Part shown: positions 24,601-36,165 of the stretch, piece after piece
Layout: every line of letters begins with the position of its first letter
Numbering within the stretch: position 1 is the first letter of the stretch
Assembly: GCA_022749755.1 (NCBI GenBank)
Contig: CM040446.1
Coordinates: 10,812,367-10,876,366 of the forward strand
Direction: 5' to 3'
DNA: 64,000 nt
DNA from: Azadirachta indica
Taxonomy: Eukaryota > Streptophyta > Magnoliopsida > Sapindales > Meliaceae
The notes under the pieces: model-generated
Told to the model about the DNA's origin: nothing
Seen by the model: the letters and a program-made list of their open reading frames with translations, nothing else
The model's database searches: none
Made by a program: the position numbers and the translations under genes

Positions 24601-27600
24601 TCATGTTTTACAGTCTAGAGCCCTTGGCATGATTCGCACTCATGTACTCTCTGTTCTCAAAAGTGCTTCTTCTCAGGTGAAAAGCCATGTGGAAGACAAA
24701 AGATTGTTCTTTTTACTTGCATTTATCAAAATACTCTGTTTTAAATATCTTTTTTCCTTTCATCAGGTTCAATCTGCAATTCGGACCAGTGGTGGTAGCA
24801 AAACTTCTGTTTCTGAGGGTGTGGAGGCATCAGTAATTTATGTCCGTTTCAAGGCAGCGGCTAGTGAGGTAACAGTTTCTTTTTTCTTTTCCTTTTAGGT
24901 TTGGAAGCTGTCTTTGGCCTGTATGACAACAGCATTAGACTGGGGCCAGGAGAACTCTATGAATTTTGGTTAATTCTTTTGATGGAAATATCTTGGATGT
25001 GGTGGTTATATGCTACCATTGGCTCGTCCTTCAGTGGAGGTTACTAAACTTTTGAAGTTTTTTCAGCTTAAGCCAGTGTTGGAAGAAATTGAAAGCAGAT
25101 CATCAAGGAAAGAGTATATTCAGATCATTGAAGAATGCCACAAATTATACTGTGAACAGAGGCTTTCCTTGGTGAGTTGTAGGTTGGATGTTTTTAAAGT
25201 CTAGTCTTTTATTGCGGTTGGTACTAAAGCTGTTATTAAATGGTCTTCTGTGTTATACTATCTAGGTGAAAGGCATAGTGCAACAGCGTATATCTGAATT
25301 TTCCAAGAAAGAAGCTTTGCCATCACTGACTAGATCAGGATGTGCATATCTAATGCAGGTAGTGTTGCAATAACATTATGTAATACGTGTTGGTGCTTGT
25401 TAAACCTGGATCGTCTAATTTATTGAAGAACATGCCAAATTTATATGTTTGAGCTATAAATTATCTAGGCTGTTGGACTTACCTGGTAATATATATTTGT
25501 ACCTGGATCATTTATGTCACTGCTTCATTCTTACACTTATAAACATTTCTTTCATGAGAATGATGGTATTTTGGATGAAAGAGAGATTTTCTAGGCCATT
25601 TCTTTTGACATTACCCTAAATTGCAGGTCTGTCAGCTCGAGCATCAACTATTTGATCACTTTTTCCCATCTTCTTCAGATGATGTTTCAAGTTTGGCTCC
25701 ACTGATAGATCCTTTGTGAGTTTCCAGCTGGATTTTTTATGCTTTTTTTCACGTTTCCTCTTTTGCGTCTTTTCTTTTCTGAAGTTGACTCATTAATTGA
25801 CACATACTATCATGGCTTCATGGTGAAACTGCATGGAAATGACAAAAAAGAATTCTCCATAGTCTAGAATGTCTTTGTATGGTTGGACAAGTTGGCATTT
25901 TCAGTGGATGTCTTTGAGAGATTAGCTTTATGCTGCTGAAATTATTATTTTAACTGTTCATCTCTTGTTTTATTATTTTTTCTTTAATCTCTGTTCAGTT
26001 CTTGGTTGTTTGAGAGCATGTCCTACTTGTTATGAGTGTACCTTTTTCAAGTAACAGTTGAACTCATGAATCTCTTTAAAATGAAAATTTTGTATGCTTG
26101 TAAACCTTTATAAATTCCTATATCTTGATCATAATAATATCCTTCATTTTGGTGGAAATTTTGAAGGAATATTTGGTTATTTTTTTTGCACCATACAAAT
26201 GTATCCTGCTCACATGGTGGTGCTAACTTTTCTTGCAGGTCTACATTCCTGTATGATATATTGCGTCCAAAACTTATTCATGAGGCAAATGTTGACCTTC
26301 TTTGTGAACTTGTTGATATCCTCAAAGTTGAAGTCTTGGGAGAACAACTCAGTAGACGAAGTGAGTCATTAGCTGGACTGCGTCCGACGCTAGAAAGAAT
26401 TTTAGCAGATGTTCATGAACGATTGACTTTCCGTGCTCGAACGCATATTCGTGATGAGGTGTGCTTATTGCTTGATAAATTATTTACATCAATGAAGGAG
26501 CATTCATACCTTCTATGTGTACTATTTTTATGGGTTCCTTTCTATTTCAATATCCCATTTCTTTAACATGGATGAGTTTGGAAGTTATTTAGTCCATCCC
26601 TAAAGGAGAAATCATTCACACAAACTAGAGATGCCTGCTATCTTCTAGACTTTCCCAATATCACTAGGATCTTGAATCTTCCTATTTAAATCAAATGAAC
26701 TGAGTGAATTTGTTTTGAAAGATTAGTTGCTAAAAGTATCAACTTCTTGCATTTATGTACACTTGGAAGTTGCAAAATTTGTATCCCTAGGAATATTGCC
26801 TTTCCTTTGTTGATGATGTGGTCTGGAGTTGTCTACTTACTGAGATGGACTAGAGGTCTACCAGCAGATTTACGAAGATCTTTTAGCTCAAAATTATTAC
26901 ATAATCCTATATGAAAATAGCAACAACATCAAAACATTAGAGCAAAACAGCAATTCTCCATAATGAAGATTAGAGTGTTGGAATTGTGTGGTAAGTGAAG
27001 GCTGTGAAGGTGCCAAAAAACAAAATTTATTCCAAACATAATTGATTTCCTCTTTTAAAGTGTCCTCAAATATTTTTTTTCTCTTCAACTAAATTACCCA
27101 AAAAATAACCATGACTATATATCTCCATAGGGCCTTCTTGAATGTGTAGTGAATTTTCAAGAGTCAACAGTTTGTGAGTAATTAGTCTATTAACTGTGGG
27201 AATTAAACAAACTTGAACTTAGTTGATAGATCTCTCAATGGTTGAGATTGAAATTGAAACCATCTTAGAATCTCAGCTTATCAACCAATATATGGTTACT
27301 TTGAGAGGTTTTCTAGTGATTCCTTTCAACACAGCCTTCCTTCTGAACTGGTGTAACTTGCTGAGATTTAGCTGTACCTTACGAAAATTATTCTGTGGAA
27401 GCTTCTTTACTTTTTAAAATTTATGTTGCTATTATTTTGAAGCTTCCTTTCACTTCTTTTGCAGATAGCAAATTATATTCCTTCAGATGAAGATTTAAAT
27501 TACCCTGCAAAGTTGGAGCAATCTGCTGAGACAAAATTGGAGACTACTTCTGTATGGTGCCTTAGACTCGTTACACTGTTTTCTTATGTTTTTAATGAAC

Positions 27601-30600
27601 ATGGATGATGAATTTTATGTTGTTTGACTGATATTTGTTGGCTAGCCTCTGTTTGCCTTCTGTGTTGTTTCAATGCCCTCTGCATTTATCTTATAGAATC
27701 CAGTTTTTGTTTCTGGGTTGATTCTCCTCAGTTGCATGTTGTGTCACATGTACTTGGTTACAAGTGTTGCCGGGTGCTGGTATGATTGTGCGTCTAGGTG
27801 TTAATTAATGGTCCTATTCCAAGCTGTAGGACACTTGGATATGGCTGATATATCTAACTTTTCTTTTCTTTACTTTCGTTTCAATACCTTAGGAGAAAAC
27901 TTGATGTATGGGATGTCTCATGCTGGACTTGAGTACTTCCCCAGGGAAACAATGTGAGAATTTTGTTTATCTCTAATCGAGTGAACATTGGAGTTTTCAT
28001 AAGTTATTTTGTTAATTATGTCTCTTGATTGAAGATCCTGTTATAAGTATTAGCACGTTGTACTTATTTCCATCTCGTGCTATGTCCAAAACAGCTACTT
28101 AACATTTTATTTGGTTTAAATTAAAATAGGTTTTTATTCATAATTGTTGGTGATGGTCTGGGTGGCAACACTAATACTAGTTCTACGTTATGATTTTCAC
28201 TGGCTGATGCAGATTATTCGTTTCTGAAATATAGATGTGTCCTTTTTAATACTGTTCTAGTTTTCAATATGTTATGTACTCGCAGGCTGAAGAAAATCAA
28301 GATGTATTCAGAACTTGGTACCCTCCCCTAGAGAAAACTGTGTCTTGTCTTTCAAAGTTGTATCAGTGTTTAGAACCAGCTGTTTTCACTGGTTTGGCAC
28401 AGGTACTTTGATTCCCAGGACATTAACTTTTGCTGAAATTCTTGTCTTGTAAAATTTCTAGAAATTATATTGCCTTCCTTTCCTAGGTTGTTGAATATTT
28501 TTTTTCTTTTTTCTGTTTCTATTTATATCAGGAAGCAGTGGAAGTTTGTTCCGAGTCCATCCAAGTAAGCTAAAAAACAATTTTCCAGTAGCGCGGCAGG
28601 CAGTTATTGGAATTCTTTTGTGAATTTTATCATGTTTGTGTGGCATTGCGATACCATGCCTTTTATTGGATAAGTTGGATTTTCGTTTTCTAAACAATGC
28701 CATATTATCTAATCTAAAGCTAGTATCTAGTTAGTTCCCTTTACACTATCTTTCTAATTGGGTTCATGTTGCGAGCTTACATGTAATATAGTGTGCTTTG
28801 ATGTGCCTCGATTTCTATTAGTTGGTGCTTGTCCTAAACAAAAATAAAATTCATTTGCTATAGAAAGCTAGCAAGCTCATCGCTAAGAGATCAACACCAA
28901 TGGATGGACAGCTCTTTCTTATCAAGTATCTTCTAATTTTAAGGGAACAGGTTACTTTCCCAATCTCTCTCTTAACACTTCTTCAGTGGATATGCTATTA
29001 AGTCATAAATATGATTTCATAACCCTTAAATTTTCTCCTTCCAGATTGCTCCATTTGATATAGAATTTTCTGTCACGCACAAGGAACTTGATTTCTCGCA
29101 TTTGCTGGTTAGTTTCTCTGCAGCTAATGTGCTTCCTTATTTATGTTCATGACTTGATCTTTTGACCTTTTTGGCTGAAGCACTGCCATGATTTAGTCAC
29201 ATTGTAGTCTTTTGGCATTTTAGGATTTAAAAAAGTAGGATTACATGTTTGTTTGCATGTCATTTTTAGACATCCTTACAGCAATCTAAAAGAGGAAGAA
29301 GAGAAAAAAAATATCATTATGTGGAAAATCATATGTTGTATGTTCGGGTCATTTTATAAAGTGGTTTGACACGATTGCGGATAGACCTGAAACCATTTTT
29401 TCATCGGTTATGTTTGATCTTTCTTGGCTTGTCCATGTTTGGTCATATTTTCTAAACTTTCCGAAAGGTCAAGTTGTTGATATTTTTTGAATCAAACTAG
29501 TATCTTATTGTACCTAAAATACTTTTCCAGGAGCACTTGAGAAGGATACTTAGGGGTCAAGCCTCACTATTCGACTGGTCAAGGTCAACTTCGTTGGCAA
29601 GGACCCTATCTCCTCGTGTTTTGGAAAGTCAAATAGATGCCAAGAAGGTGAATATATTTCTAATGAATTGTCATGGCATATTCCTACTTACCAATTTTGG
29701 AAGCATTTGCTGCCGGATATAATGTTGGATTACTACACCTGTGCCCATGTTTGACGAGCAAAAGATACAAAAAAGTAAAAATTTAACTCCTTGGTGATGT
29801 GTAACAAGTTAATGATCCATTTTGTCTTGAAGTTATATTCTCAATATCAGATCACTATACTCAGCCTCAATTATCTTTGATCACTATATTTGATCAAAGA
29901 TGCAGATAAAGTGTGTGTTTTTTCAGTTTGAATGTATAAAGAATTTTTTTAATTGACCAAGATACTCGTCATAAGGAATTTTTTTTTTCATGTGTTTAGG
30001 TATGTAACTAATATTGTGCCCTGAAACATAGAACAAAGTTTTAAAAAAATATGTCTTATCTTTGTTAACATCTTAAGTTCTGAAAATTGATCTATAAATG
30101 TTGGTTGAACTATTGATGTTTCTGCCCCTTTCATCAATCAGTATTGGGGTGTCATTTCAATTCCAATCTCAAAATCTCCTATAAAGCAGCTAACTTTGAT
30201 TGGTTTGCTCATCATTTCAAATTCCAATGAAGATGCATAGGAGCCATAGAAATGAATTTTTTATTTTGTTTGTAGCTGGTTGGTTATTTTAATGAAATTC
30301 TGGTGATACTTATATATATATATATATATATATATCTTAAGTTAAATGAACTTCTTCTCTATCATTCCGGTAACCTTTTTTGCTCCTCCATTATTATTTT
30401 GGCATACTTTCAGGAACTGGAGAAAAGCCTAAAAGCCACTTGTGAAGAGTTCATTATGGCTGTTACTAAGCTAGTTGTGGATCCCATGCTGTCATTTGTT
30501 ACCAAGGTTTGTCTTTCTCCTTTTATGTTCTACTTCTAGAGGAACTTACACGTCAGATTGTGTGTGGAGAAAATGTTGCCGCAATCCAAATAATGGATCA

Positions 30601-33034
30601 GTCCATCAACCTATATATGAAGACGGTTAGCATTTACTGGTTACATAGACAGTACAAATGTTATTCCCAGTTTTTCATTTTCCGGAGAAGAGATTAAAAA
30701 AAAAAAAAGTTTCGCACAATTGCTGCTTTTCCTCTTCACCTCTCAAATGTGAGAGTTGATTGTTTTTGTAGCCGATAAACTGCTTTTTCTGGCTTTATTA
30801 GATACAGTATAAAGAATAAGTTAATGTTGTTGATAGAATCTGAGTGTTGGATAAACTGGCAATGATAGAATGACTGTCGCATGTTTGTCCTTTTTATAAG
30901 ATTTTAGCACAAATGTTTCAGTGTGGACATTGAATCTAATTGTGAATTATGTCATTTTTAAATCATGTTGCTTATTAGGTGACCGCCGTAAAAGTTGCAT
31001 TGTCCACTGGCAATCAGAATCAGAAAGTATTTGACTCACTTATGGCAAAACCTCTCAAGGATCAAGCCTTTGCTACTCCAGATAAAGTTGCTGAACTTGT
31101 TCAGAAGGTATATTATGTAATTAATTGATTGTTTACTAGACTATTTGAATGAGTTGTAGGTGACAGATTTTTTTTCTTTTTCATTTTTGAACAAAGACAA
31201 AACAGATGCAGTATGCAATTTGTATAAACTTAGATTTTGAAAAATAGAAAAGGAAAGCCAATAGAAAGATAACTATTAGTTCAATAACACATCCACAAGC
31301 AAGATAATGGGATCTTCCTTGAAGCAAGTTCAGGTGGAAATTTCTAATTGGGAGAATGCTAAATGGCCAGTGAATGACCCTACCTATGATTGCCTGATTG
31401 GAGACTGTATTTGTTCAACTTCCCTCTTAAACATGAGGCTAAGTAATAAAAAATAAATAACATAAAAAGAGAAGCAGGGGGACATTGTTATCTATAATCA
31501 GTATGGAGCAGGGTGAAGCAGTGTGTTTCCACGTCGTGTTATACCCTGGAAGTTTCTCCCATCAGGCCTTCCATACCAGTCTTTCCACATAGTGTTGTCA
31601 CAGGCAAAAGACCTTGCACAGTATAATTGCCTGTGGGCACCCTCAGATAACCCCCATTTCAAGATCAGCCGTAACTTGCTCCATTCAAACCTAACTGATT
31701 TCACACTGCCAGATCTTATCAGGAGAGTGGTGCTAGTCTTTGACCTGTTTATGCAGGGTTGGTTTTGACTCTCACATTTGATATTAGAAGCCCTGATCAG
31801 CAATTTCCCTCCAACTAGTTTGCTTAGAATTTAGGTGTGTAACAGTAGTCCTGCTGTTTTTGCTTTCCGTATCTCAAGACAGCCTCTTTAGTTCAAAAGT
31901 AGCATATATCTCATGAAATTTACCTTGACAGGCAAGTGATTCATAGTGTTTTGAATCCTTGTGGTAGTGTTGTTATGCGTTTGGTTTACCTGCTCTATGA
32001 TGGGACAATGAAGAAATTTTAAACCAATAGCAATTAAGGAATCTCATATTTCTTGTGTGTTCCTTAAAATTTTGTTTCCTTTATTTTATTGTATTTATTT
32101 CCTTCTTTCAAGCAAAATTTGAACAATTTGAAAACGTGGTGTTTTGTATTCTTTTTGACTCCAATGCTCATGACAATGTTGACATTGAACCATTGCAAGC
32201 ATGCATAATTCACCATGCTATTTGTCCCAAATTTGAATTGCTTAACCTAAAGCCATCGAAATCAATCCAAAGTACAATTTTATGGTGTGAGGTTAGAAAA
32301 CCAAACCATTGGAATTTAACTAAATTAATTTACGGCTTTAACATTTTTGAAACAGGTAAATGCTGCTATCCAGAATGAGTTGCCACCAGTGATGGCAAAG
32401 ATGAAACTTTATCTGCAGAATCCATCTACGCGAACTATACTTTTCAAACCAGTAAAGTAAGTGTTTCAAACCAGTAAAGTAAGTGTTTCATTCTGAAAAT
32501 GTTATATTTGTGGCAAACCTTTTATTAAGTTCTCAACATAGAGTTACATAAATTGTTGCTCAAGCTTCCACTCTTAACAAAGTTTTGATCGTGTAATTGT
32601 CATTGTACATTTGTGTATGATTACATGTTAAACCAAAGTTTTTTTTTTCTCCAGCCCAACTGAGTTTTACATCTCCTAGCATTATATACTCCAATAAAAT
32701 CATAGGAATTTCTTGTAATGTTCAAATTTTTAAGTAGTATCCAATTCCTTTTGGTAATATCTTCATCAAAACGTCATTCTGATAATTCAAAATGTGTTAT
32801 TTGAGTTGAGGTGACGAATTGTATTACTTAGTATCATATTCAAGGCGAATCAACATAACTGAATCATTTTTGAGAACCTGAAAGTAGTTTATCCATTTGT
32901 GCAGGACAAATATTGTGGAGGCCCATATTCAAGTGCAGTCCCTGCTGAAAGCTGAGTATACCCCCGAAGAACAAAGCATCATCAATATGGTATCGATTAC
33001 AGATCTACAAGCACAACTTGATAGTCTCCTGTAG
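21647..33034 (+). CDS. COG3: Conserved oligomeric Golgi complex subunit 3
   Basis: COG3 (Sec34 family) is a lobe A subunit of the eight-part COG tether, which captures retrograde vesicles at the Golgi and keeps glycosylation enzymes in place. I rebuilt 25 GT-AG exons: 21647-21730, 21891-21974, 22058-22165, 22306-22350, 22441-22515, 22660-22755, 23042-23119, 24125-24210, 24339-24405, 24614-24676, 24767-24868, 25067-25171, 25266-25358, 25627-25715, 26239-26458, 27465-27551, 28286-28402, 28532-28564, 28864-28950, 29045-29107, 29531-29647, 30414-30506, 30979-31107, 32356-32456, 32905-33034. They sum to 2,352 nt in one frame, 783 residues, the usual plant length. Recognised stretches: YKWFTDLE and YRHYVNTL (N-terminal Sec34 region, about 95-240), [54 protein letters not shown]. 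No signal peptide or membrane span. All junctions keep phase, so the gene looks intact. Confidence 0.95.
23640..23930 (-). mobile_element. tRNA-derived SINE-like insertion in COG3 intron 7
   Basis: Read on the minus strand, the stretch shows gggttgagtggtaaaagacc (A-box-like), then gcaagggctccaaacccc (B-box-like), ggggccacctaccaaggat and a T-rich tail. This layout is that of plant tRNA-derived SINEs. It lies within the 1,005-base intron 23120-24124 and is clearly GC-richer than its surroundings. I found no flanking duplication by eye. Confidence 0.55.
30309..30337. repeat. TA microsatellite in COG3 intron 21
   Basis: Run of alternating t and a, about 26 bases, upstream of exon 22 (acceptor ends at 30413). 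Confidence 0.9.
32442..32485 (+). repeat. Perfect 22-bp duplication of the exon 24 splice donor
   Basis: tttcaaaccagtaaagtaag plus tg occurs at 32442-32463 and again at 32464-32485. Each copy contains the donor aa|gtaagtg. The proximal donor (after 32456) keeps the frame into exon 25. Use of the distal donor would retain 22 bases and read an in-frame TAA at 32458-32460. Confidence 0.95.
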
Positions 33035-34898
33035 GGTTTCTGTGAATTTTGTCATATTCTTTTTTGACCTTGGTTGTATCCCCTTTTAAAATGATCTTGA
33101 ACTTCTATTCCTAAAACATAAAATTCATAAAGATAAACTGATAGATCAGTAGAGGAACTATGCACAGGTGAACTGAACACTTGAAAATCAAATCAAATTA
33201 AATCAGTGTTGTTTTGGCTTTTACATCAGGTTGAGTAAAGGAAGAGAGCCATAGGTAGTTCTCAGTTATTGTGTGAAGAAGCGGTTTGTTTATTCTTATT
33301 TTGTTACAAATTACAAACTGCAATTAAGCCATTTTAGCACGGGAATTTATGATTGTCTCAAAACAATGAGTTACAGTATGTCATATTTTTGTAAAGGTTT
33401 TGTTGCTTAGTATGATGAAGAACACCTGTATGTTACACTGAAAATATGCATGGAACTTGGACTAATACAAACATACTGTTGCCCTGTATGATTGAATGAT
33501 CTTTTCTGGAATCCTTGTGGTTACGTATTTGCCTACACAAACATATAAAGGTAATACTGGGATTTTCGTCGGAGTATCATAGTATTTTTCCTATGTTCTA
33601 ATTCCTTTTCTATACAACTGAACCGACTGAAGTTTGGTTTGCTTAGATTCGATTTCTAAATCGAAGGGAACTACATTAATTCTTTGATTTTAGTTCGTGA
33701 CTTGTAGATTTTTTATTTTTATTTTAAAAAATAGATATTAATTTTAATCTTTGGAATAGTTGTCTTTGCAGTCTATATTTATATGTAATTTTTACGTATA
33801 ATACATAAATTTGTTTATAATCAGTCAAGAAACGCAAAATTAGATGAGATTATCCCATAATTGAAAAGACTTGTTAAGTTTAATTTTTGGAAAACGTCAT
33901 TTGCTCGTATATTCACTTCAATTTTTTGATAATTAGACAAACAACAAACATAAAGTTGGACGAAATTGTTCCCATAGCTAGTACAATTAAATATTTTAAC
34001 CGCTAAACAACAATAAAACTTGTTGCAAGATTAATAGGTTGTTTTTTATATTTATTATTTTTTTAAGCGAAATAACTTGCACTTGAAATTTATTGTTTTT
34101 ATTTAGATAGAGGGTGATTTCGTCCAATTTTATTTTTTTTAAATAAACATAAAAATTACTTGTAAATTTAAGATTATTTATAAATTGAAGCCACAAAAGA
34201 ACATTTTTCATTTATTTTTTTATGTTTATAAATGTAATATACAAATACGATAGCAGTCTTTTATTTTGAAACAATTTGCGGTCCTACTCAATTCAATTTA
34301 AATAACCAAACCGAACTTATCAAAAATTGAAGAAGCTATGAAATTAAAATCAACCCGCACCAATCAGCTGAAGTCGGCTCATCTTCTTTTTGGACCCATC
34401 TCTGTGATTACCTTTTTAATTGAAAAAAATTATACGCCGAAGGCAATAGCTATTACGTGCGAGTAACTGCCTCTAAACAATCTTATTCTTTTGACTTATT
34501 TTTAGTAGTGATGCAGTTACATGAACAAGGGTAGCGAACCTTGTATTAGAAATGATATACAACATCAACATTCATACATTATTAACAAAAGAGTTGTCAA
34601 AAAATAACAATACTAATAACTATGTGTAAGTGTGTGTGTGTGTGTGTGTAAATAATACAAAATAATAATAAATTGTACAATTACTACAGCGAGCAGCACC
34701 CACCAGACGAAAAAATTCTTCGGCATAAGGCAGAGCTGCTGCTTTCCTGCTGATAAAAACAATAATATTAAAAAGAGAGTTAGAACATTGATCGAATGAA
34801 AACATTGCAATGAGGCAGCCATCTGAAAAAAGAAAATAAATAGAAAGAAAAAGGGTATCCAACTATTCAACTTACTTACACGTTGACATATACAGTAT
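33035..34898. other. Convergent intergenic region with both 3' UTRs
   Basis: Separates the COG3 stop from the FAB1 stop (1.86 kb). It holds the presumed 3' UTRs, an AT-rich core, a short inverted repeat (about 33950-33972 against 34108-34130, sharing gttggacgaaat/atttcgtccaat) and a TG microsatellite at about 34626-34650. No gene seen. Confidence 0.7.
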
Positions 34899-36127
34899 TC
34901 AATCAAGGGAGGTGCCACCTTGTGAGTTCTCTTCACAGAGATCTGATTGGGATCCACTGTGAATGATCATTGGGGGAGACCACTGATCTGGAACCATAAG
35001 AAAATAAGTAGTCATAGCTTTCCTGAACCGTTTCTTGTATTGCTGGGGAGAGATGACTGTCGGAGATGTGTTCTTCGGTCCTCCCAAGATGCCCGAAGTC
35101 TTCACCCAAGTTTCAAGGTGCTTGTCCCACGTATATTGCCTCATGAAATCAATGATCCCAACCACCAGCTCGTGCTTTTCCTTGTCCACACCAACCAGCA
35201 ATGAGTAGTCCATTACATCAACTGACTGTAACCACATATATAATCCATATCAGAAAAGTATAAAGCAAAAGAAATATGCATTCTACTTCGAGTAAAGAGA
35301 TTCGACGTCAAATATGACCATTTGGTCAATCTGATGTGCTCCTATATACTGGGGAAAAATCTGAGTTCGTTGCCTTGCTGCTGCAGGCAGCAGCAGTGCA
35401 GCGATTGGTTAAAAGGTGAACACACTGATTTTGTATAAGGCGTTCAAGTCATGGTCACTAGGAAAATCAATCCAGCCACAAGATTCTACTGACTTTTTTA
35501 TTTCCCTTCTACACAAAAAACTTAGATAATACACATAGATAGACAACATCTGATCAACTATTGTTTTACACATATGACAATCACCTTCCTGGGCATCATA
35601 ATTTCGAACTACACAAGTATCAGCTTCACTATTTTAAAACTTAAAAAGGAACAAAAAAGTCATTTAGTTAAAATACCTAGTGACCGTGTCAAATCTCGTG
35701 CACATAAGCATAAATTATCAAGATGAGCAGTCAATTGCCACTTACAGCAAGAAATGCAGTATCGTTCCAGACAGCTCTCTCCAGCAAACGCTTTGCCTTG
35801 CTTCCCACAAAAATTGGAGAAGTTGGCATCGCTTCAATCAAATTTTGGTCTAGCAGAACTTTATTACTCCCACTTGTATCTGGGTTATATCGCGAGCGGG
35901 ATGATCCTTTAAGGTCATAAAGCAGTGTAATGTTCCGCCTGAAAAGAAGATTCTCCATTACTAAAACATCGATTTTTGATTCTTTCCCTCCTTTAAGGTG
36001 CTTTGATGAAACCTTCAAGCCAAAACCAAAATACATATTAGTGGAAAAGTGATGTCAACACAACAACAAACGGCCTGAATTGTATTTGGAAGCAAATCCA
36101 TTAAAAGCTATACGCAGTGCAGTAGAA

Positions 36128-36165
<38 letters not shown>

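Noticed and set aside
27896..27956. Cassette exon in COG3 intron 16 (frame reads [20 protein letters not shown])
   Set aside because: It is 61 nt, would break the frame, and exon 16 joins exon 17 in phase without it; the joined protein matches the known plant COG3 order.
31498..31803. 101-codon ORF on the minus strand in COG3 intron 23
   Set aside because: No recognised domain, antisense to an intron, and the opposite strand is equally open.
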